A stretch of DNA of 44,452 bases. It comes from Mediterranea sp. (in: CFB group bacteria) (GTDB lineage Bacteria > Bacteroidota > Bacteroidia > Bacteroidales > Bacteroidaceae). The position numbers and the translations under genes were made by a program. Position 1 is the stretch's first letter. Every line of letters begins with the position of its first letter. Below the pieces are notes generated by a model, which was given only the letters and a program-made list of their open reading frames with translations, was not told the origin of the DNA and searched no databases. The stretch is taken from positions 1-44,452 of the forward strand of contig JAISIZ010000075.1 of the NCBI GenBank assembly GCA_031261785.1, given 5' to 3'. This document shows, piece by piece, positions 42,018 to 44,452 of the stretch.

Positions 42018-42846
42018 CTGTATCACTTTTGTTCCAGTAGGAGGCTTGGGCAATCGCATGGGCGCCATAGCTTCGGCGGCCACCTTAGCCGTCGCCACCA
42101 AGAGCGATCTCCAAATCGTATGGTTTCAGGATTGGGCGCTGCATGCCCCTTTTCATTCACTTTTCCAACCCGTAGACGAGACCCTATGTAAAATACGGGA
42201 GGCCACTCCCCTGGATTATATACTGTTGGATCGTCCACGCCGCTTCAATTTACAGCTCCCCCGCTTTTACCAGAAGCTACGCTATAGCTCTTGTTTATAC
42301 GAAAGTTCCGTGGGCATTCTACGTAAAGAGCATTTTGATTTCGCGACGTGGATAAGGAATAACAAACGGGTGTACTTGGCTTCGTACTCGGCTTTTGTCC
42401 ACTACGATCCGCGTATGATATGCCGTCTATTTCTTCCAAGAGAAGATTTGCTTAAACAAATAGACCAACGCGCTTCCCGCTTTCCAGCTCTAACGATAGG
42501 CGTACACATCCGTCGCACTGATAGCGTCATCTCGATTCAGCGAAGTCCAATAGAGGCCTTCTATCAGAAATTAGACAACGACATAAACGAAAATGGAGAA
42601 TTAGGCATCTATCTCGCCACAGATTCAGAGGAAGTGAAGCTCCTGATGAAGCGACGCTATGGCGCACGGATAATGACCGCTGACAGTGATTCCGATCGAT
42701 CTTCGATTGCTGGCATGCAAGCGGGCACTATCGAACTATACACGCTTGCGCGTACCTCAAGGATTTACGGTTCCTTCGGTAGCACATTCTCCGAGATGGC
42801 CGCCCAAATAGGGCAGTTACCCATAGAGGTTATCACGCGACAATAA
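42010..42846 (+). CDS. Fucosyltransferase-like glycosyltransferase
   Basis: 278 residues from the ATG at 42010, chosen over 41968 because the protein then begins with the natural strand MNNCITFVPVGGLGNRM. The GGLGNRM loop (11-17) and VHIRRTDS (His166 to Asp171, with two arginines for the GDP-sugar) match the GT11/GT23/NodZ fucosyltransferase superfamily. LYTLARTSRIYGSFGSTFSE fits the third conserved motif of that superfamily. A GDP-fucose donor is likely but not proven. AT-rich like the WbsX gene it overlaps. It is the last plus-strand gene of the cluster. Confidence 0.75.
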   Translation: MNNCITFVPVGGLGNRMGAIASAATLAVATKSDLQIVWFQDWALHAPFHSLFQPVDETLCKIREATPLDYILLDRPRRFNLQLPRFYQKLRYSSCLYESSVGILRKEHFDFATWIRNNKRVYLASYSAFVHYDPRMICRLFLPREDLLKQIDQRASRFPALTIGVHIRRTDSVISIQRSPIEAFYQKLDNDINENGELGIYLATDSEEVKLLMKRRYGARIMTADSDSDRSSIAGMQAGTIELYTLARTSRIYGSFGSTFSEMAAQIGQLPIEVITRQ

Positions 42847-42928
42847 AGTAACTCCCTGAAGATCGCTATTTTATAAACACGGCATCCACAAGGCACCCAT
42901 TCGATCCGTTTTCCACAGCGAGAACCCG

Positions 42929-43876
42929 CTACAACGCTTCAATCTCTTCCTCGCTAAGCTTGGTCACTTGGGCTATCGTGGCGATAGGCATATTCAAGCG
43001 TTTAAGCTCTCTAACCATATCCTCCTTTTCCGCCTTGGCTTCCTTCGCTTTCGCCTCTGCTTCCGCCTTGGCTTCCTTCGCTTTCGCCTCTGCTTTCGCC
43101 TCGGCTTCCTTCGCTTTCGCCCTCGCTTCCCTGATCCTTCTCTTCGCATTCGCCTCGGCCTCTACCACTTTTCGTTCCATGGCTCTCCACGCTCCCTCGT
43201 TCGAGCGGTAGGAGTTGAGGGCGCAGTCGTAATCCCACATCTCCTGAGGAGTGAGGGAACGCAGGCTCGCTATTCTTTCGAGTTCCTTCATGACGTCCAA
43301 ATCGGTCTTGAAGGGAATTTTGTCCAACTTGTCCATGTTCGTCAATACATAAATCCAACGTTCAAAATCGGTCTCACACTCGGCTTCCGTCTTGTCGAAG
43401 TACGGCAGTGAGATGAACACTTGCCGCAGCTTGTCGCTGAACAGTTGCCCGGTGTCTCTGTCGGCCAGGACGACGTCCGTCCGCAATTTCTCGCTGCCGC
43501 GCATCGAGAAGTTGACGAAGAACACGCCGTACACGGCCCTCACGCGGTAACCCCATTCGCCGCCTTCCTTGCCTTGGCGGGCGATGGCGTTCGATACATA
43601 GTACAAGGCGCGCTCCTTGAAGGTGTCTTGCGCCTGGTTCTGCATTTCGACGATGAATTCCTCCCCGCTCGCGGTTTGGCAATACACGTCGTAGACGATG
43701 GTCCTCTCTCCTTTAACGGGCGCGGTCTGCTCGTTGTTTTGGAAGGTTACGTCCTTGATTACTTTCTCTCCCTCGAGCAAGGTGTTCAGGAACCCTATCA
43801 GTATCCCTTTGCTCTCTTCTTGCCCGAAGAGCCTTTTGAATCCCCAGTCCGTAAAGGGATTGATAAATTTGCTCAT
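42929..43876 (-). CDS. Rpn/PD-(D/E)XK family nuclease ('transposase-like' PDDEXK_2)
   Basis: 315 residues. The start NPFTDWGFKRLFGQEESKGI and LIGFLNTLL is the classic opening of the family. The nuclease core shows Asp63 in IVYDVYCQT and Glu77-x-Gln79 in FIVEMQNQ, as in the E-x-Q form of PD-(D/E)XK sites. Family members act as DNA endonucleases that raise recombination (Rpn proteins) or in phage defence. Residues 250-290 form an Ala/Lys/Glu-rich helix built of 11-residue repeats, and the C-terminal MPIATIAQVTKLSEEEIEAL is a small helix-turn-helix-like motif common to the family. It has a clean promoter of its own. Confidence 0.9.
   Translation of the reverse strand: MSKFINPFTDWGFKRLFGQEESKGILIGFLNTLLEGEKVIKDVTFQNNEQTAPVKGERTIVYDVYCQTASGEEFIVEMQNQAQDTFKERALYYVSNAIARQGKEGGEWGYRVRAVYGVFFVNFSMRGSEKLRTDVVLADRDTGQLFSDKLRQVFISLPYFDKTEAECETDFERWIYVLTNMDKLDKIPFKTDLDVMKELERIASLRSLTPQEMWDYDCALNSYRSNEGAWRAMERKVVEAEANAKRRIREARAKAKEAEAKAEAKAKEAKAEAEAKAKEAKAEKEDMVRELKRLNMPIATIAQVTKLSEEEIEAL
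43028..43126 (-). repeat. 33-bp tandem repeat inside the Rpn-family gene (3 units)
   Basis: Units start at 43028, 43061 and 43094 on the plus strand and are close copies. 33 bp equals 11 codons, so unit changes keep the frame. They encode an Ala/Lys/Glu helical stretch (AKAKEAEAKAE style), a hendecad pattern suited to a long helix or coiled coil. Copy-number change would vary the linker length. Confidence 0.75.
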
Positions 43877-43916
43877 ACGCTCTATTCCGGTTGATTCTCG
43901 TTTTGTGATGATAGCG

Positions 43917-43948
43917 CAAATATAGTCGTTTTTATCTCTTCAGGCAAA
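43917..43948 (-). promoter_or_regulatory. Promoter of the Rpn-family gene, full Bacteroidetes consensus
   Basis: On the minus strand TTTG (43948-43945), a 20-bp spacer, then TATATTTG (43924-43917): a perfect match to TTTG-N19-21-TAnnTTTG. The start codon at 43876 follows at a normal distance. Confidence 0.75.
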
Positions 43949-44118
43949 TTTGTAGCCCATAAAAAAGCTCTCACGCACAATGCAGGATAAGGTTGCGACA
44001 TAGCGAAATCTTCCCGGCTTCATCAATGAGCCACCCTATTTTTCCCACCTCCCAAAGAGACGTCATACAAGGGCCTATCGCGGAGACGCGAAAGCTTTAT
44101 GCAAATCCGCATGAGACG
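43949..44118. other. Intergenic stretch without a supported gene
   Basis: No gene, RNA or clear site seen between the Rpn promoter and the 41-bp array. Short frames here have no recognisable features. Confidence 0.4.
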
Positions 44119-44364
44119 AAAAGCCCGGGCTTTTTTCTCCATTCCCGAAATCTGATTACAAAAGCTCGGGCTTTTTTTCCCATTCCCGAAATGTGATTAC
44201 AAAAGCTCGGGCTTTTTTTCCCATTCCCGAAATCTGATTACAAAAGCCCGGGCTTTTTTTCCCATTCCCGAAATCTGATTACAAAAGCTCGGGCTTTTTT
44301 TCCCATTCCCGAAATCTGATTACAAAAGCCCGAGCTTTTTTCTCCATTCCCGAAATGTGATTAC
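44119..44364. repeat. Tandem array, six 41-bp units with terminator-like palindromes
   Basis: Units begin at 44119, 44160, 44201, 44242, 44283 and 44324, exactly 41 bp apart. Each has AAAAGCYCGGGCTTTTTT (palindrome plus T-tract) followed by TCCCATTCCCGAAAT and C/GTGATTAC. Differences between units are single bases (GCCCGGGC or GCTCGGGC, TCTG or TGTG, CTCC or CCC). Each palindrome could act as an intrinsic terminator on either strand. The spacing matches the 41-42 bp of the array at 14516, though the sequence differs. Confidence 0.9.
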
Positions 44365-44452
44365 ATCGCGGCGCCGCGAGCCTCTCCTGCCTGTCGAAAG
44401 AACTGTTTTCCGCTCCGCGCAATGGATAAAGCTGGCCGCGGCAAAGTGCTGT
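44365..44452. other. Window end, nothing recognised
   Basis: GC-rich end of the window with the palindrome CGCGGCGCCGCG near 44367-44378. No supported gene. Confidence 0.4.

Noticed and set aside
44119..44364. CRISPR array
   Set aside because: All 41 bp of each unit are conserved, so there are no spacers.

Overview
The window looks like chromosomal DNA from a Bacteroidales bacterium of fairly high GC. The signs are FimA/Mfa-type fimbrial lipoproteins, a GlsA/GlsB-like acyltransferase pair, -7 boxes of the form TAnnTTTG, lipoproteins with Bacteroidetes-style lipoboxes, and PD-(D/E)XK nuclease-family genes at both ends. A Tannerella- or Porphyromonas-like genus would fit, but the sequence alone does not settle this.

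Layout. (1) 1-66 is the start of a gene leaving the window, with the N-terminus of the 'AAA-ATPase-like' (DUF1703) family. (2) 522-14299 is one long minus-strand gene cluster, read from right to left: a LytTR-type DNA-binding protein, a lipoprotein, a PqiA-like membrane protein, a periplasmic von Willebrand A (vWA) protein, a membrane-anchored protein, a large tubulin-like protein, a papain-like (C1) protease fused to coiled coils and four membrane helices, a single-pass membrane protein, and a second tubulin-like paralogue. I know of no named system with this composition. (3) 14300-15568 is non-coding and rich in repeats: a promoter with paired direct repeats, an 11-unit array of 41-42 bp, and a 115-bp direct repeat. 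(4) 15569-17850 is an AT-richer minus-strand module: a truncated LytTR copy, a small lipoprotein, a zinc-ribbon/coiled-coil/membrane protein and a membrane protein with a possible degenerate vWA fold. Its promoter region is a near copy of the one in front of (2). (5) 18064-27632 is a fimbrial locus: major subunit, Mfa2/FimB-like anchor, and two tandemly duplicated giant fimbrillin-like lipoproteins.

(6) 28166-33514 carries ordinary metabolism: rubrerythrin, a SulP transporter, an ECF sigma factor and the two acyltransferases expected to make glycine lipids. (7) 33511-37632 is a housekeeping run (dUTPase, TPR lipoprotein, DUF4292 lipoprotein, EnvC-like murein hydrolase activator). (8) 37658-42846 is a surface-glycan cluster: an IspD-SDR fusion likely to make CDP-ribitol, a LicD-family transferase, a glycosyltransferase, a WbsX protein and a fucosyltransferase-like protein. 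The last two are visibly AT-richer. (9) 42929-43876 is an Rpn/PDDEXK family protein, followed by a 6 x 41 bp array of terminator-like palindromes.

How the parts may work together: the main cluster combines predicted cytoplasmic tubulin-like NTPases and a cytoplasmic protease with inner-membrane and periplasmic proteins. It therefore looks like an envelope-spanning, LytTR-controlled machine. The AT-rich module beside it may be a smaller relative or an accessory under the same regulator.
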